From contig NZ_AUAU01000017.1 in the NCBI RefSeq assembly GCF_000428885.1, forward strand, positions 1 to 64,000: 64,000 bases of DNA, written 5' to 3'. The notes under the pieces are model-generated. The model ran no database searches. It was not told where the DNA came from and saw only the letters and a program-made list of their open reading frames with translations. Below are positions 34,000 through 42,903 of this stretch, one piece after another; position 1 is the stretch's first letter; every line of letters begins with the position of its first letter. The stretch comes from Geothrix fermentans DSM 14018. Lineage in GTDB: Bacteria; Acidobacteriota; Holophagae; Holophagales; Holophagaceae. The position numbers were made by a program, and so were the translations under genes.

Positions 34000-35757
34000 A
34001 TGGAACGGTTTGGCGTGGAATGCGAACCCAGCGGCCGGAAGCGCCTGGCCGTGCCCTTCCGCGGCGTGCGGCTCCTGCGCAATCCCATGTACACGAAGGG
34101 TACGGCCTTCACCCAGGAGGAGCGCCTGGCCCTGGGCCTGGAGGGGCTGTTGCCCCACTCGGTGACCAGCATGGAGCAGCAGGCCCGGCGGGTGTACGCC
34201 AGCATCCAGCGCAAGCAGGATCCGCTGGAGAAGTACATCGGGCTGGCGGCCCTCCAGGACCGCAACGAGCACCTGTTCTACCGGGTGCTCATCGACCACA
34301 TCGAGGAGTTCCTCCCCATCGTCTACACCCCCACCGTGGGGCGGGCCTGCCAGGAGTTCAGCCACATCTTCCGCCGGGCGCGAGGCATCTGGATCACGCC
34401 GGAGCACCGCGGCCACATCGCGCAGGTGCTGCGGAACGCGGCCTTCGACGACATCCGGCTCATCGTGGTGACGGACAACGAGCGCATCCTGGGGCTGGGG
34501 GACCAGGGCGTGGGCGGCATGGGCATCCCCATCGGCAAGCTGGCCCTCTACACCGCCGCCGCGGGCATCCCGCCCTGGCAGACCCTGCCCGTGAGCCTGG
34601 ACGTGGGCACGGACAACCTGGACCTGCTGGATGACGAGTTCTATCTGGGCTGGCGCTCGCGCCGCCTGCGGGGCCCCGAGTACGACGCCCTGGTGGACGA
34701 GTTCGTGCATGCCGTGCGCCAGGTCTTCCCCAAGGCCCTGCTGCAGTGGGAGGACTTCAAGAAGTTCAATGCGTTCCATCTGCTGGAGCGCTACCGCAAG
34801 GTGCTCACCAGCTTCAACGACGACATCCAGGGCACGGCGGCCGTGGGCGTGGCGGCGCTGATCGCAGGGGCCCGGGCCACGGGGACGCCGCTCCGGCGGC
34901 AGCGGGTGCTGTTCCTGGGTTCGGGGGCGGCCGGCATCGGCATCTCCCGCCTGGTGCGGTCCACGCTGCGGCGCGAGGGCCTCGAAGGGGAGGACCTCGT
35001 CCTGGCCACGGCCAACCTCGATGTGCAGGGGCTCCTGGTGGAGGATGACCCTGGCCTGGATCCGCTTCAGCGCGAGTTCGCCTGGCCGGTGGTGCTGGCC
35101 GAGCGCATGGGCCTGGGCCGCGGGCAGAAGCGGGACCTGCTCTCCGTGGTGAAGGCCTTCCAGCCCACCGTGCTCATCGGCACCTCCGGTACCGCCGGCG
35201 CTTTCACCGAGGAGGCCATCCGCGAGATGGCCGCCCATGTGGATCGGCCGGTGGTGCTGCCCATGTCCAACCCGACCAGCAAGTGTGAAGCCAAGCCCCG
35301 GGATGTCCTCGCCTGGACGGAGGGCCGGGCCCTGGTGGCCACGGGCAGCCCCTTCGACCCGGTGGCCTACGAAGGCCGTGAGTACCGCATCGGGCAGAGC
35401 AACAACGTCTTCATCTTCCCGGGCGTCGGACTGGGCGTGCTGGTGGCCGAGGCCTGCGAGGTGACCGACGGGATGTTCGCCGCCGCCGCCAAGCAGCTGG
35501 CGGAGGAGGTCCGGCCCGAGGACCTGTCCGTGGGGAGCCTCTTCCCGCAGGCTGGCCGCATCCGGGAGGTCACGGCCCATGTGGCCGCGGCGGTGGTGCG
35601 GGAGGCCCGGGAGATGGGCGTGGCAGTCCGCCCCCTGGCCGACGAGGACATCCCCGGTGCCGTCGCGGCGGCCATGTGGACCCCCTGCTACCTGTCGGCG
35701 GACCCCGCTCCGGAACCCACACTGGAGCAGCACCAGGAGGAGGCGGCGCTGGCCTGA
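34000..35757 (+). CDS. maeA: NAD-dependent malic enzyme (decarboxylating)
   Basis: Oxidatively decarboxylates malate to pyruvate. At 585 residues it is the long eukaryotic/SfcA type. The catalytic Tyr is in LPIVYTPTVG near 105-114; the metal region EDFKKFNAFHLLERYR, FNDDIQGTAAV and the Rossmann loop FLGSGAAGIGI follow, then SNPTSKCE. Start at ATG 34000 with GGGGAGG. It supplies pyruvate/NADH and may balance the glyoxylate-shunt gene aceA a few kb away. Confidence 0.96.
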   Translation: MERFGVECEPSGRKRLAVPFRGVRLLRNPMYTKGTAFTQEERLALGLEGLLPHSVTSMEQQARRVYASIQRKQDPLEKYIGLAALQDRNEHLFYRVLIDHIEEFLPIVYTPTVGRACQEFSHIFRRARGIWITPEHRGHIAQVLRNAAFDDIRLIVVTDNERILGLGDQGVGGMGIPIGKLALYTAAAGIPPWQTLPVSLDVGTDNLDLLDDEFYLGWRSRRLRGPEYDALVDEFVHAVRQVFPKALLQWEDFKKFNAFHLLERYRKVLTSFNDDIQGTAAVGVAALIAGARATGTPLRRQRVLFLGSGAAGIGISRLVRSTLRREGLEGEDLVLATANLDVQGLLVEDDPGLDPLQREFAWPVVLAERMGLGRGQKRDLLSVVKAFQPTVLIGTSGTAGAFTEEAIREMAAHVDRPVVLPMSNPTSKCEAKPRDVLAWTEGRALVATGSPFDPVAYEGREYRIGQSNNVFIFPGVGLGVLVAEACEVTDGMFAAAAKQLAEEVRPEDLSVGSLFPQAGRIREVTAHVAAAVVREAREMGVAVRPLADEDIPGAVAAAMWTPCYLSADPAPEPTLEQHQEEAALA

Positions 35758-35804
35758 AGGCGGCCTGACCTGCTCAACGGGACGGTGGCCAAGGCGGACC
35801 ATCG

Positions 35805-36905
35805 GTGGTCCACTGGCTCATCGACCAGCGGAGGATCCTCCTGACCAGCGCACCCGCGGCAGCCCGCCCCGCCCGCCTCGGCCTGCTGGACCCCCTGCGC
35901 GGCCTCCTGGCCCTGTGCGTGGCGGTGTACCACCTGGGCGTGTGGTTCGACATCTCGCAGTCAGGCGGCGGCGCGAACATCGCCATGGCGCGTCTGGGGA
36001 ACTACAGCGTGTCGGCCTTCTTCGTGCTGAGCGGCTTCGTGCTGTTCCGCACCACGCCCTGGAGCCGGGTCCGGAAGGAGGGCACGGGGCGCTTCTACCT
36101 GCGGCGGTTCCTGCGGCTGGCGCCGGTGTTCTACCTGGCCTGCGCCCTGAACGTGGCCTTCCATCTGGGCATGGGGCCCGAGCCGTCGCTCCGCTTCATC
36201 GTCGAGAACCTCACACTCACCTTCGGCGCCATCCACCCCAACCACGCGCTGGTGACCGGCGGCTGGTACGTGGGCCTGGTGGCCCTCCTCTACTTCGCCT
36301 ACCCGGCCCTGGCCTGGCTGCGGGAGAAGGGCGGGCTTCCGTTTCTGGCCGCCTTGGCCCTGGGCCTCTGGGCCTGGAGCCTGCCCTCCACCCTCCACGG
36401 CGTCATGGACCAGCCCCAGTGGAACCGGTTCCACACCTACGTGCTGGCGCCCAACCAGGTGTTCCTCCTGGCCTGGGGCGCCCTGCTGGCGGGCCTGCAC
36501 GCGGCCACGGAGCGGCGCCTGGAGCCACGCTGGGCCCTGCTGCTGGCCCTTCCCCTCGTGTGGCTGCTGGTGAAGCCCACGCCCCAGTTCTTCGACCACC
36601 TGGCGGCGCTCACGGGCTGGGGGCGCTACCGCTACCTGCTGGTGGTGACGGGCCTGGTGGCCCTGGCGGCCTTCGCCCGGGACGGGGAGCCCGGTCGCCT
36701 GGAACGGGCGCTGGCGCAGCCCCTGACGCGCCTGGGCGCCTGGAGCTACGGCCTCTACCTCCTGCACCCCTTCACCATGAAGCTGGTGGCGCCGCACCTG
36801 TCGGGCCTTCCCGGCTTCAGCCTGGCCCTGGGCCTGGCCCTCGTGGCGGCCTGGGCCGCGCATCGCTGGATCGAGGAGCCTGCGGGCCGCCTGGCGAAAC
36901 GCTGA
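35805..36905 (+). CDS. Acyltransferase 3 (OafA/NodX-type) membrane protein
   Basis: Integral membrane O-acyltransferase of about 366 residues with some ten helices. The signature RLGLLDPLRGLLALCVAVYHLG near the N-terminus holds the catalytic His. FVLSGFVLFRT and FYLRRFLRLAPVFYL are typical. It probably acylates an envelope sugar. Start given as GTG 35805; no better start is visible because the conserved domain begins within about 25 residues. It ends exactly where the convergent ramB-like gene ends. Confidence 0.85.
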   Translation: MVHWLIDQRRILLTSAPAAARPARLGLLDPLRGLLALCVAVYHLGVWFDISQSGGGANIAMARLGNYSVSAFFVLSGFVLFRTTPWSRVRKEGTGRFYLRRFLRLAPVFYLACALNVAFHLGMGPEPSLRFIVENLTLTFGAIHPNHALVTGGWYVGLVALLYFAYPALAWLREKGGLPFLAALALGLWAWSLPSTLHGVMDQPQWNRFHTYVLAPNQVFLLAWGALLAGLHAATERRLEPRWALLLALPLVWLLVKPTPQFFDHLAALTGWGRYRYLLVVTGLVALAAFARDGEPGRLERALAQPLTRLGAWSYGLYLLHPFTMKLVAPHLSGLPGFSLALGLALVAAWAAHRWIEEPAGRLAKR

Positions 36906-38345
36906 TCAACCTCCGATCCGCGCATAGAAGCTGGTGCGGCGGAGGTTCTCCTCCACCTTGAAGGCCTGCTGCATGGGCGGGAAGGCGCGCTGTTCGCAGT
37001 CGGTGCGCTCGCAGAGGCGGCAGGTGACGCCGATGGGGACGGGGGGCTGGTCCAGGCGCAGGCTGTCGGCGTAGATGAGCTCCTTGGCGTGGCCCATCTC
37101 GCAGCCGAGGCCCAGGGCCTGCATGGCGTGCTGGCCCCGGTAGCCGCCGGTGTCCTTCTGGATGGTGCGGGCGATGCAGAAGTACTTGCGGCCGTCCGGC
37201 ATCTCGCTCAGCTGGGTGCGGATGAGGCCCGGCGTGAGGAAGGCCGCGTGGGCGTTCCAGCGGGGGCAGGCGCCGGAGAAGCGCGCGAAGCGGATGCCCG
37301 AGGCGGAGAAGCTCTTGGAGATGTTCCCGGCGATGTCGATGCGCAGGAAGTGGAAGGGCACGCCCTCGGCGCCGGGCCGCCGCAGGGTGGTCAGCCGGTG
37401 GCAGACCTGCTCGAAGCTGGTCTGGAAGCGCCGGGCCAGGATGTCGATGTCGTAGCGCTCGGCCCGGGCCGCCCGCAGGAAGCGCTCGTAGGGCATGAGC
37501 ACGGCGCCGGCGAAGTAGTTGGCCAGGGCCACCCGGGCCAGGGCCTTGGAGGCGTTCGTGCGCAGCAGGGGGTGGTCCGCCAACTGGTCCAGCAGGTCGC
37601 CGTGGTCCAGCAGGGCCAGCTGGTGGGCGAGCTGGAAGGTGCGGCTCCGCTGGGGCAGCAGCTCCGACAGGCTGAGGATGCGGCGGTCCGGGTCGAAGCG
37701 GCGCAGCAGGCCCGGCCCCTCGGACACCCGGTGGACGCGCAGCTGGATGCCCCGGGCCTCGAAGGCCGCCGCCAGGGCGGGGTAGGGCTGGTCCGCATCC
37801 AGGCCGGCGCTGGTCCAGAGCGCTTCCGCCGCGGCCTCCAGTTCCGGGAAGTGGTTCATGGCCTGCTGGATGAAGTCACCCACCTCCTCCGAAGGCAGCC
37901 GGGTGGCCTCGGGATCGAAGCCCTGGCCGTCGCTGAGCTTGTCCGCCAGGGTGCCCAGGCTGTCCTGGCTGTGCTGGTAGGCCCGGTAAAGCTCGAAGAC
38001 CCCGCGGGCCAGGGTGGGGCTGTTCGACACCAGCTCCCGCACATCCTGGGCCTGGAGCCCCAGGGCCTCGAAGAGGGGGTCGCCGAAGGCCTCCATGAGG
38101 TCGTCGGACAGGCGCTGGTCCTCGTCCGGCGCCAGGGCGCGGAGGTCCAGGTGGAACTGCTGGGCCAGCCGGATGAGCAGGGGAGCCGTGAGGGGCCGCT
38201 TGTTCCCCTCGATGAGGTTCAGGTAGCTGGGGCTGATGCCCAGGGATTCGGCCAGCTGGACCTGGCTCAGGCCCTCCTGGCGGCGGAGGAGGCGGATCTT
38301 GGCGCCGAGACGGGCGGCGGGCTTGGTGGGGGCGGCGGAGGGCAT
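36906..38345 (-). CDS. RamB/ScfR-type XRE regulator
   Basis: A 479-residue regulator. Helix-turn-helix XRE domain at about 13-70 (GLSQVQLAESLGISPSYLNLIEGNKRPL), then an IrrE-like peptidase-fold domain (pattern around FQLAHQLALLDHGDLL; the HExxH is degenerate), and a DUF2083-type C-terminus with Cys motifs (GVTCRLCERTDCEQRA). This architecture matches RamB/ScfR regulators of acetate, propionate and glyoxylate metabolism that sense acyl-CoA status. It is divergent from aceA, its probable target. Confidence 0.9.
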   Translation of the reverse strand: MPSAAPTKPAARLGAKIRLLRRQEGLSQVQLAESLGISPSYLNLIEGNKRPLTAPLLIRLAQQFHLDLRALAPDEDQRLSDDLMEAFGDPLFEALGLQAQDVRELVSNSPTLARGVFELYRAYQHSQDSLGTLADKLSDGQGFDPEATRLPSEEVGDFIQQAMNHFPELEAAAEALWTSAGLDADQPYPALAAAFEARGIQLRVHRVSEGPGLLRRFDPDRRILSLSELLPQRSRTFQLAHQLALLDHGDLLDQLADHPLLRTNASKALARVALANYFAGAVLMPYERFLRAARAERYDIDILARRFQTSFEQVCHRLTTLRRPGAEGVPFHFLRIDIAGNISKSFSASGIRFARFSGACPRWNAHAAFLTPGLIRTQLSEMPDGRKYFCIARTIQKDTGGYRGQHAMQALGLGCEMGHAKELIYADSLRLDQPPVPIGVTCRLCERTDCEQRAFPPMQQAFKVEENLRRTSFYARIGG

Positions 38346-38510
38346 GGGGACCTCGTTTACATCAATTTACAAAATCAATGGAGATGATTGACTGAAATTT
38401 TCAATTCAACCCCTATCAAATCAGCCGTTGGTTGACTTGAAACAGAATAGGTCAATCTTTGACATCACGCCAGCCCCAACCACCAACCCCCACCCTTCCC
38501 GAGGTGTCCC
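38346..38510. promoter_or_regulatory. Divergent control region, ramB-like/aceA
   Basis: A 165-base A/T-rich gap. TTGAC (38432-38436) and GTCAA (38451-38455) form a spaced inverted repeat, and further TCAAT/ATTGA copies occur at about 38363, 38375, 38388 and 38398. These are candidate binding sites for the divergent regulator. I cannot assign -35/-10 hexamers confidently for either gene. Confidence 0.45.
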
Positions 38511-39785
38511 ATGACCCCCAAGTTCCCCATCCCGCCCATCGAGGACGACCTCCAGGCCCACCGCTGGGAGGGCATCACGCGGCCCTACGGCCCCGAGACC
38601 GTCAAGAAGCTCCGCGGCAGCCTCCGCATCGAGCACACCCTGGCCAAGCTGGGGGCCCGCAAGCTCTGGAGGCTGCTCCAGAACGAGGAGCCCACCCGGG
38701 CCCTGGGCGCCCTCAGCGGCGGCCAGGCGGTCCAGATGGCCAAGGCGGGCCTCAAGGCCATCTACTGCTCCGGCTGGCAGGTGGCGGCGGACGCCAACCT
38801 CTCGGGCCAGACCTACCCGGACCAGAGCCTCTACCCGGCCAACTCGGTCCCCGCCCTGGTCAAGCGCCTCAACGGGGCCCTCCAGCGGGCGGACCAGGTC
38901 GAGCACGGCGAGGGCGGCGTGAGCCGCGACTGGTTCCTGCCCATCGTGGCGGATGCCGAGGCCGGCTTCGGCGGCCCCCTCAACGCCTACGAGCTCATGA
39001 AGGGCATGATCGAGGCCGGCGCCTCCGGCGTCCACTTCGAGGACCAGCTCTCCAGCGAGAAGAAGTGCGGCCACCTGGGCGGCAAGGTCCTCATCCCCAC
39101 GGGCCACTTCATCCGCACCCTCGTGGCGGCCCGCCTGGCGGCGGACGTCATGGACGTGCCCACCCTCATCATCGCCCGCACGGACGCCGACTCGGCCCGC
39201 CTCATCACCTCGGACATCGACGAGCGCGACCGGCCCTTCCTCACGGGCGAGCGCACGCCCGAGGGCTTCCACCGCATCACCGGCGGCGTGCAGATGGCCA
39301 TCGCCCGCGCCAAGGCCTACGCGCCCTACGCGGACCTCATCTGGTGTGAGACGTCCACCCCGGACCTGAAGGAGGCCCGCGCGTTCGCCGAGGGCGTCCA
39401 CGCCGAGTTCCCGGGCAAGCTGCTGGCCTACAACTGCTCGCCCTCCTTCAACTGGAAGAAGAAGCTCTCGGACGAGGAGATCGCCACCTTCCAGCGCGAG
39501 CTGAACGCCCTGGGCTACAAGTTCCAGTTCATCACCCTGGCGGGTTTCCACAGCCTCAACCACGGGATGTTCGAGCTGGCCAGCGCCTACCGCACCGAGC
39601 ACATGACCGCCTACGCGCGGCTGCAGGAAGCGGAGTTCGCCGCCGAGGCCCGGGGCTACACGGCCACCAAGCACCAGCGCGAGGTGGGCACCGGCTACTT
39701 CGACGAGGTGGCCCAGGCCATCAGCGGCGGGCTGGCTTCGACCCTGGCCCTGGTGGAGTCCACCGAGGCCCAGCAGTTCCACTGA
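38511..39785 (+). CDS. aceA: Isocitrate lyase
   Basis: Glyoxylate-shunt enzyme splitting isocitrate into succinate and glyoxylate, 424 residues. The catalytic loop is KKCGH with Cys186. Other markers: [35 protein letters not shown] and [11 protein letters not shown]. Length is typical of the 430-residue bacterial class. Malate synthase is not in the window. Confidence 0.97.
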   Translation: MTPKFPIPPIEDDLQAHRWEGITRPYGPETVKKLRGSLRIEHTLAKLGARKLWRLLQNEEPTRALGALSGGQAVQMAKAGLKAIYCSGWQVAADANLSGQTYPDQSLYPANSVPALVKRLNGALQRADQVEHGEGGVSRDWFLPIVADAEAGFGGPLNAYELMKGMIEAGASGVHFEDQLSSEKKCGHLGGKVLIPTGHFIRTLVAARLAADVMDVPTLIIARTDADSARLITSDIDERDRPFLTGERTPEGFHRITGGVQMAIARAKAYAPYADLIWCETSTPDLKEARAFAEGVHAEFPGKLLAYNCSPSFNWKKKLSDEEIATFQRELNALGYKFQFITLAGFHSLNHGMFELASAYRTEHMTAYARLQEAEFAAEARGYTATKHQREVGTGYFDEVAQAISGGLASTLALVESTEAQQFH

Positions 39786-39827
39786 GGGAAGGCTGGAGAC
39801 AGAAGGCCGGAGACTGGAGCGGGCGCC

Positions 39828-40718
39828 CTACTTCGGGGCGTCCGCTTTCTTTTCGGCCGGGGCCGGACCGCCGGTCATGCCCTCGGGCGAGGCGGGAGCA
39901 GGGGCCTCGGCCCGGGACGGGGCGGAGACCGCCGCGTACTTCTTCCCGGTGTGGTGGTAGGTGAGGTACTCGCCGAAGTAGACGGCCATGAGGTCCGAGC
40001 AGTCCTTGAAGTAGGCGAATCCGTGGTCCTTGCCCTCCTTCAGGTCCACGGCCACGCCCGGCAGGTCCTTCAGGGCCTGGGCGTTCTCGGCGGCGTCCTT
40101 GTCGTCCATGGAGGCCAGCACCAGCACGGAGGGGCGGCTGCGGAGCACGGCGCCCTTGAGCCGGTCCCGGGCGCTGTCCCCGAAGGCGGCGGTGCCGGCG
40201 GGGCTGAGGCTGAGGACGGCCAGGGGCTTCACCTCCGGCGAGGCCAGGAGCACCGCGAAGGCGCCCACGCTGGAGCCGGCCAGGCCGATGCGGCGGCCGT
40301 CCACGCCGGGCTGCTTGCGGAGCCAGGCGGCGGCCTGGGCCAGGTCCGCGGGGATCTTGTCGAAACCGGCGGCCTTGGCCGAGGCGGCGAAGTCGTCGGA
40401 GACCCGGATCTCGGCCCCGTCCTTCATGACGCTCTCGCCGTGGCCCCGGAGGTCCAGGGCCAGCACGCCGATGCCCCGCGCCAGGAGCTTGTCGGTGAGG
40501 GGCGCCCAGCCCGAGCGGTCCGAGTGGAACTGGTGGGCGAGGATCACCACCGGCACCTTGGCCTTCGGCTTGGCGGCGGGCAGGGTCAGCGTGCCCTTGA
40601 GGGCGAAGCCGTCGGCGCTGGTGAGGGCCATGTCCGTGGGGGCGGCGGCCAACGGGGCGGCCAGGGGGGCGGCCAGGACCAGGGCCGCGAGAGGAGCCTG
40701 CAAGCGGGATGTGCGCAT
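39828..40718 (-). CDS. Exported alpha/beta hydrolase
   Basis: A 296-residue secreted hydrolase with a signal peptide (about 1-26). The nucleophile elbow is GSSVG (Ser150), a RGHGES oxyanion-type motif lies near 91, and the late His is in KDHGFAYF. A Pro/Ala/Glu/Lys tail follows the domain. Probably a dienelactone-hydrolase-like esterase; substrate unknown. GAGGTCCC precedes the start. Confidence 0.82.
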   Translation of the reverse strand: MRTSRLQAPLAALVLAAPLAAPLAAAPTDMALTSADGFALKGTLTLPAAKPKAKVPVVILAHQFHSDRSGWAPLTDKLLARGIGVLALDLRGHGESVMKDGAEIRVSDDFAASAKAAGFDKIPADLAQAAAWLRKQPGVDGRRIGLAGSSVGAFAVLLASPEVKPLAVLSLSPAGTAAFGDSARDRLKGAVLRSRPSVLVLASMDDKDAAENAQALKDLPGVAVDLKEGKDHGFAYFKDCSDLMAVYFGEYLTYHHTGKKYAAVSAPSRAEAPAPASPEGMTGGPAPAEKKADAPK

Positions 40719-40809
40719 GGGACCTCGCAGTGGAAGTGCCCCACTCTAGCACGCCAAGTTCCTGCGTCTCTGAGGTATAAAAGAAGGCTTCCGCTCTTTC
40801 GAGGTGCCC

Positions 40810-41382
40810 ATGTCCCAGACCCCCGATGCGATCCTCCAGGAAACCAAGCGCCGCATGCATGCGTCCGTGGAGGCGCTGAAGAAGGAGATGGCCACCATCC
40901 GGACGGGCCGGGCCAACGCCAGCCTGCTGGACAACGTCCATGTGGAGTACTACGGATCCATGGTGCCCCTGAACCAGATGGGCAGCGTGTCCGTCCCCGA
41001 ATCCGGGATGCTGGTGGTGACCCCCTTCGACAAGAGCGCCATCAAGGCCGTGGAGACGGCCATCCTCAAGTCCGACCTGGGCATCAACCCGTCCAACGAC
41101 GGCCAGGTGATCCGGCTGCCCATCCCCATGCTCACGGAGGAACGCCGCAAGGAGCTGGTGAAGGTGCTCCACCGCCTGGGCGAGGAGATCAAGACCGGCG
41201 TGCGCAACATCCGCCGCGACGCCAACGAGGCTGTGAAGAAGCTCGAGAAGGCCAAGGAAGGCCACATCTCCGAGGACGCCGCCAAGAAGACCCTGGACGA
41301 CATCCAGAAGCTCACGGACCTCCACGCCAAGGAGATCGACGAGGCCCTGAAGCACAAGGAAGCGGAGATCCTGAAAGTCTGA
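40810..41382 (+). CDS. frr: Ribosome recycling factor
   Basis: Splits post-termination ribosomes with EF-G. The 190-residue product has the RRF signatures IRTGRANASLLDNVHVEYYG, the PLNQMGSVSVPE hinge and RRDANEAVKKLEK near the end. Start at ATG 40810, with AGGTG just upstream; a GTG two codons earlier is less likely. It is usually beside pyrH and tsf, but here it stands alone. A TATAAA at 40776-40781 may be its -10. Confidence 0.96.
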   Translation: MSQTPDAILQETKRRMHASVEALKKEMATIRTGRANASLLDNVHVEYYGSMVPLNQMGSVSVPESGMLVVTPFDKSAIKAVETAILKSDLGINPSNDGQVIRLPIPMLTEERRKELVKVLHRLGEEIKTGVRNIRRDANEAVKKLEKAKEGHISEDAAKKTLDDIQKLTDLHAKEIDEALKHKEAEILKV

Positions 41383-41437
41383 CTCCGCCGGGTGGCGGAG
41401 CGCGCTGCAGTGCAGCGCGCGAAGCCGGGACCCGGCG
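41383..41437 (+). terminator. Three consecutive hairpins after frr
   Basis: CTCCGCC/GGCGGAG (41383-41400), the palindrome CGCGCTGCA-G-TGCAGCGCG (41401-41419) and GCCGGG-A-CCCGGC (about 41424-41436) follow the frr stop directly. There is no U-tract, so it is a Rho-assisted or RNA-stabilising end rather than a classic terminator. Confidence 0.5.
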
Positions 41438-41487
41438 AGGGTCAGAATAACGCCTGAGTGGGACACGGTCTGGCAAGGGCATTTGAT

Positions 41488-42276
41488 ATGGACAGCAGAC
41501 CCATGCCCAGCTTTCCCACCCTCGCCCTCCTCATGCTCGCCTCCCTGCTGGCGGGCTTCATCGACGCGGTGGTGGGGGGAGGCGGTCTGATCACGGTGCC
41601 GGCCCTCATGCTCGGCCTGCCGGCGGGGACCCCCCTGCCCACGCTGCTGGGCACGAACAAGGTGGTGGCGGTCACGGGCACCACCCTGGCGGCGGGCAAG
41701 TTCGTGCGCTCGGGGGCCTTGGCCTGGCGGGAGATGGTGGGGCCGGTGGCAGCCTCGGCCCTGGGCGCCTCGGGCGGGGTGTGGCTCACCTACCGTGTGC
41801 ATGCGGATTTCCTGAAGCCCGTCATGCTGGGCCTGCTGGTGGCCATGCTGGCCTTCACCCTCCTCAAGCCCGACCTGGGTCACCGGCACGCGCCGCGGTT
41901 CGGGCTCCACCACCAGCGGGGCCTGGCGGCCCTCATCGCCCTGGCCCTGGGCTTCTACGACGGGTTCTTCGGCCCGGGCACGGGCTCGCTGCTGATCTTC
42001 CTCTTTGTGGCCGTGCTGGGCTTCGACTTCCTGCGCTCCTCAGCCCTGGCCAAAGCCGTGAACTGGGCCTCGAACATCACCTCCATGGGGCTCTTCGTCT
42101 CGCATGGCAGCTGGCTCCCCTCCGTGGCCCTGGGCATGGCGGCGGCCAATGGGGTGGGGGGCTACCTGGGAGCGCACGTGGCCTTGAACAAGGGGAGCCG
42201 CTGGGTGCGGGGGGTCTTCATCGGCGTGGTGGGGGCCCTGATTCTGCGCTTGGGCTGGCAGGTGTTCCGCGGGTAG
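41488..42276 (+). CDS. TSUP-family (TauE/SafE) transporter
   Basis: Inner-membrane permease of about 262 residues with eight or so helices. TauE/SafE motifs: LLAGFIDAVVGGGGLITVPAL near the N-terminus and GFYDGFFGPGTGSLLIFLF in the second half. Family members export sulfite, sulfoacetate or other organosulfur anions. Start at ATG 41488 with AAGGG upstream; ATG 41503 is an alternative. A small membrane protein follows 9 bases later. Confidence 0.88.
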   Translation: MDSRPMPSFPTLALLMLASLLAGFIDAVVGGGGLITVPALMLGLPAGTPLPTLLGTNKVVAVTGTTLAAGKFVRSGALAWREMVGPVAASALGASGGVWLTYRVHADFLKPVMLGLLVAMLAFTLLKPDLGHRHAPRFGLHHQRGLAALIALALGFYDGFFGPGTGSLLIFLFVAVLGFDFLRSSALAKAVNWASNITSMGLFVSHGSWLPSVALGMAAANGVGGYLGAHVALNKGSRWVRGVFIGVVGALILRLGWQVFRG

Positions 42277-42285
42277 ATTAGGCCG

Positions 42286-42573
42286 ATGCCTTCCCGCCCC
42301 CGTCCTTTCGCATGGGACGTCCTCGTCCGGACCCTGCGGTTCTTCTACCTGCTCTGGGGCGGGATGCTGCTCTCCACCCTGGCCTTCTACGGCCGCCTGA
42401 AGCTGCCTTCGGCCTTCTGGCACTGGCCGGACCTCTGCCGCGCCCTCATGGGCCCCTGGGGCCGGGCCCTGGCCCTGGGCCTCGGCCTGGTGATGTGCCT
42501 GGCGGCCCTGCTGGAGGTCTGGGAGCTGGTGGACCGGCTGCTGGTGCGCTTCATGGGCGAGTCGGAACACTGA
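42286..42573 (+). CDS. Hypothetical small membrane protein
   Basis: A 95-residue protein with two hydrophobic helices (about 18-35 and 59-80). It begins 9 bases after the TSUP transporter stop and is probably co-transcribed. No family recognised. Confidence 0.6.
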   Translation: MPSRPRPFAWDVLVRTLRFFYLLWGGMLLSTLAFYGRLKLPSAFWHWPDLCRALMGPWGRALALGLGLVMCLAALLEVWELVDRLLVRFMGESEH

Positions 42574-42600
42574 GCCGGATTCCTCCTCGTCCGAAACGAT

Positions 42601-42784
42601 CCACCACGGAGACACGGAGCATGGGCCCACGGGAGGGCGCCCGGGGCGGATCCTTCTGTGGCATCCGTGCCGGGCGCCCTCCCGTGGCTTCCGGCCTGGC
42701 CGGAAGCGGCCTCCGGCCGGCCCATGTGCGGAGGAGCCCGGAGCTCTCTGTGCCATCTCCGTGGATTCTGTGGCTCCGTGGTGG
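42601..42784. repeat. Inverted-repeat element of CACGGAG units, no ORF
   Basis: A 184-base element in the 330-base gap before the FadL-like gene. Outer ends CCACCACGGAG / CTCCGTGGTGG are exact complements. Inside lies a second perfect 18-bp inverted repeat (42627-42644 with 42670-42687). Related in ends and unit to the elements at 48633-48740 and 55225-55700. Confidence 0.8.
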
Positions 42785-42903
42785 CTCCTTTAGCGTGGAA
42801 TGAGCTTGGTGAATCGGGCCCTTTTGGCGATCCTGGAGCCTTGGGCTTGAACCCTTTCCGGGTTCGGGCCATTCAAGAAGCGTGTCTTCGGAGGCGGGTC
42901 GAT

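Noticed and set aside
41383-41437. The hairpin group after frr as a riboswitch for the TSUP gene.
   Set aside because: The stems are simple palindromes with no recognisable aptamer core and sit directly after a stop codon.
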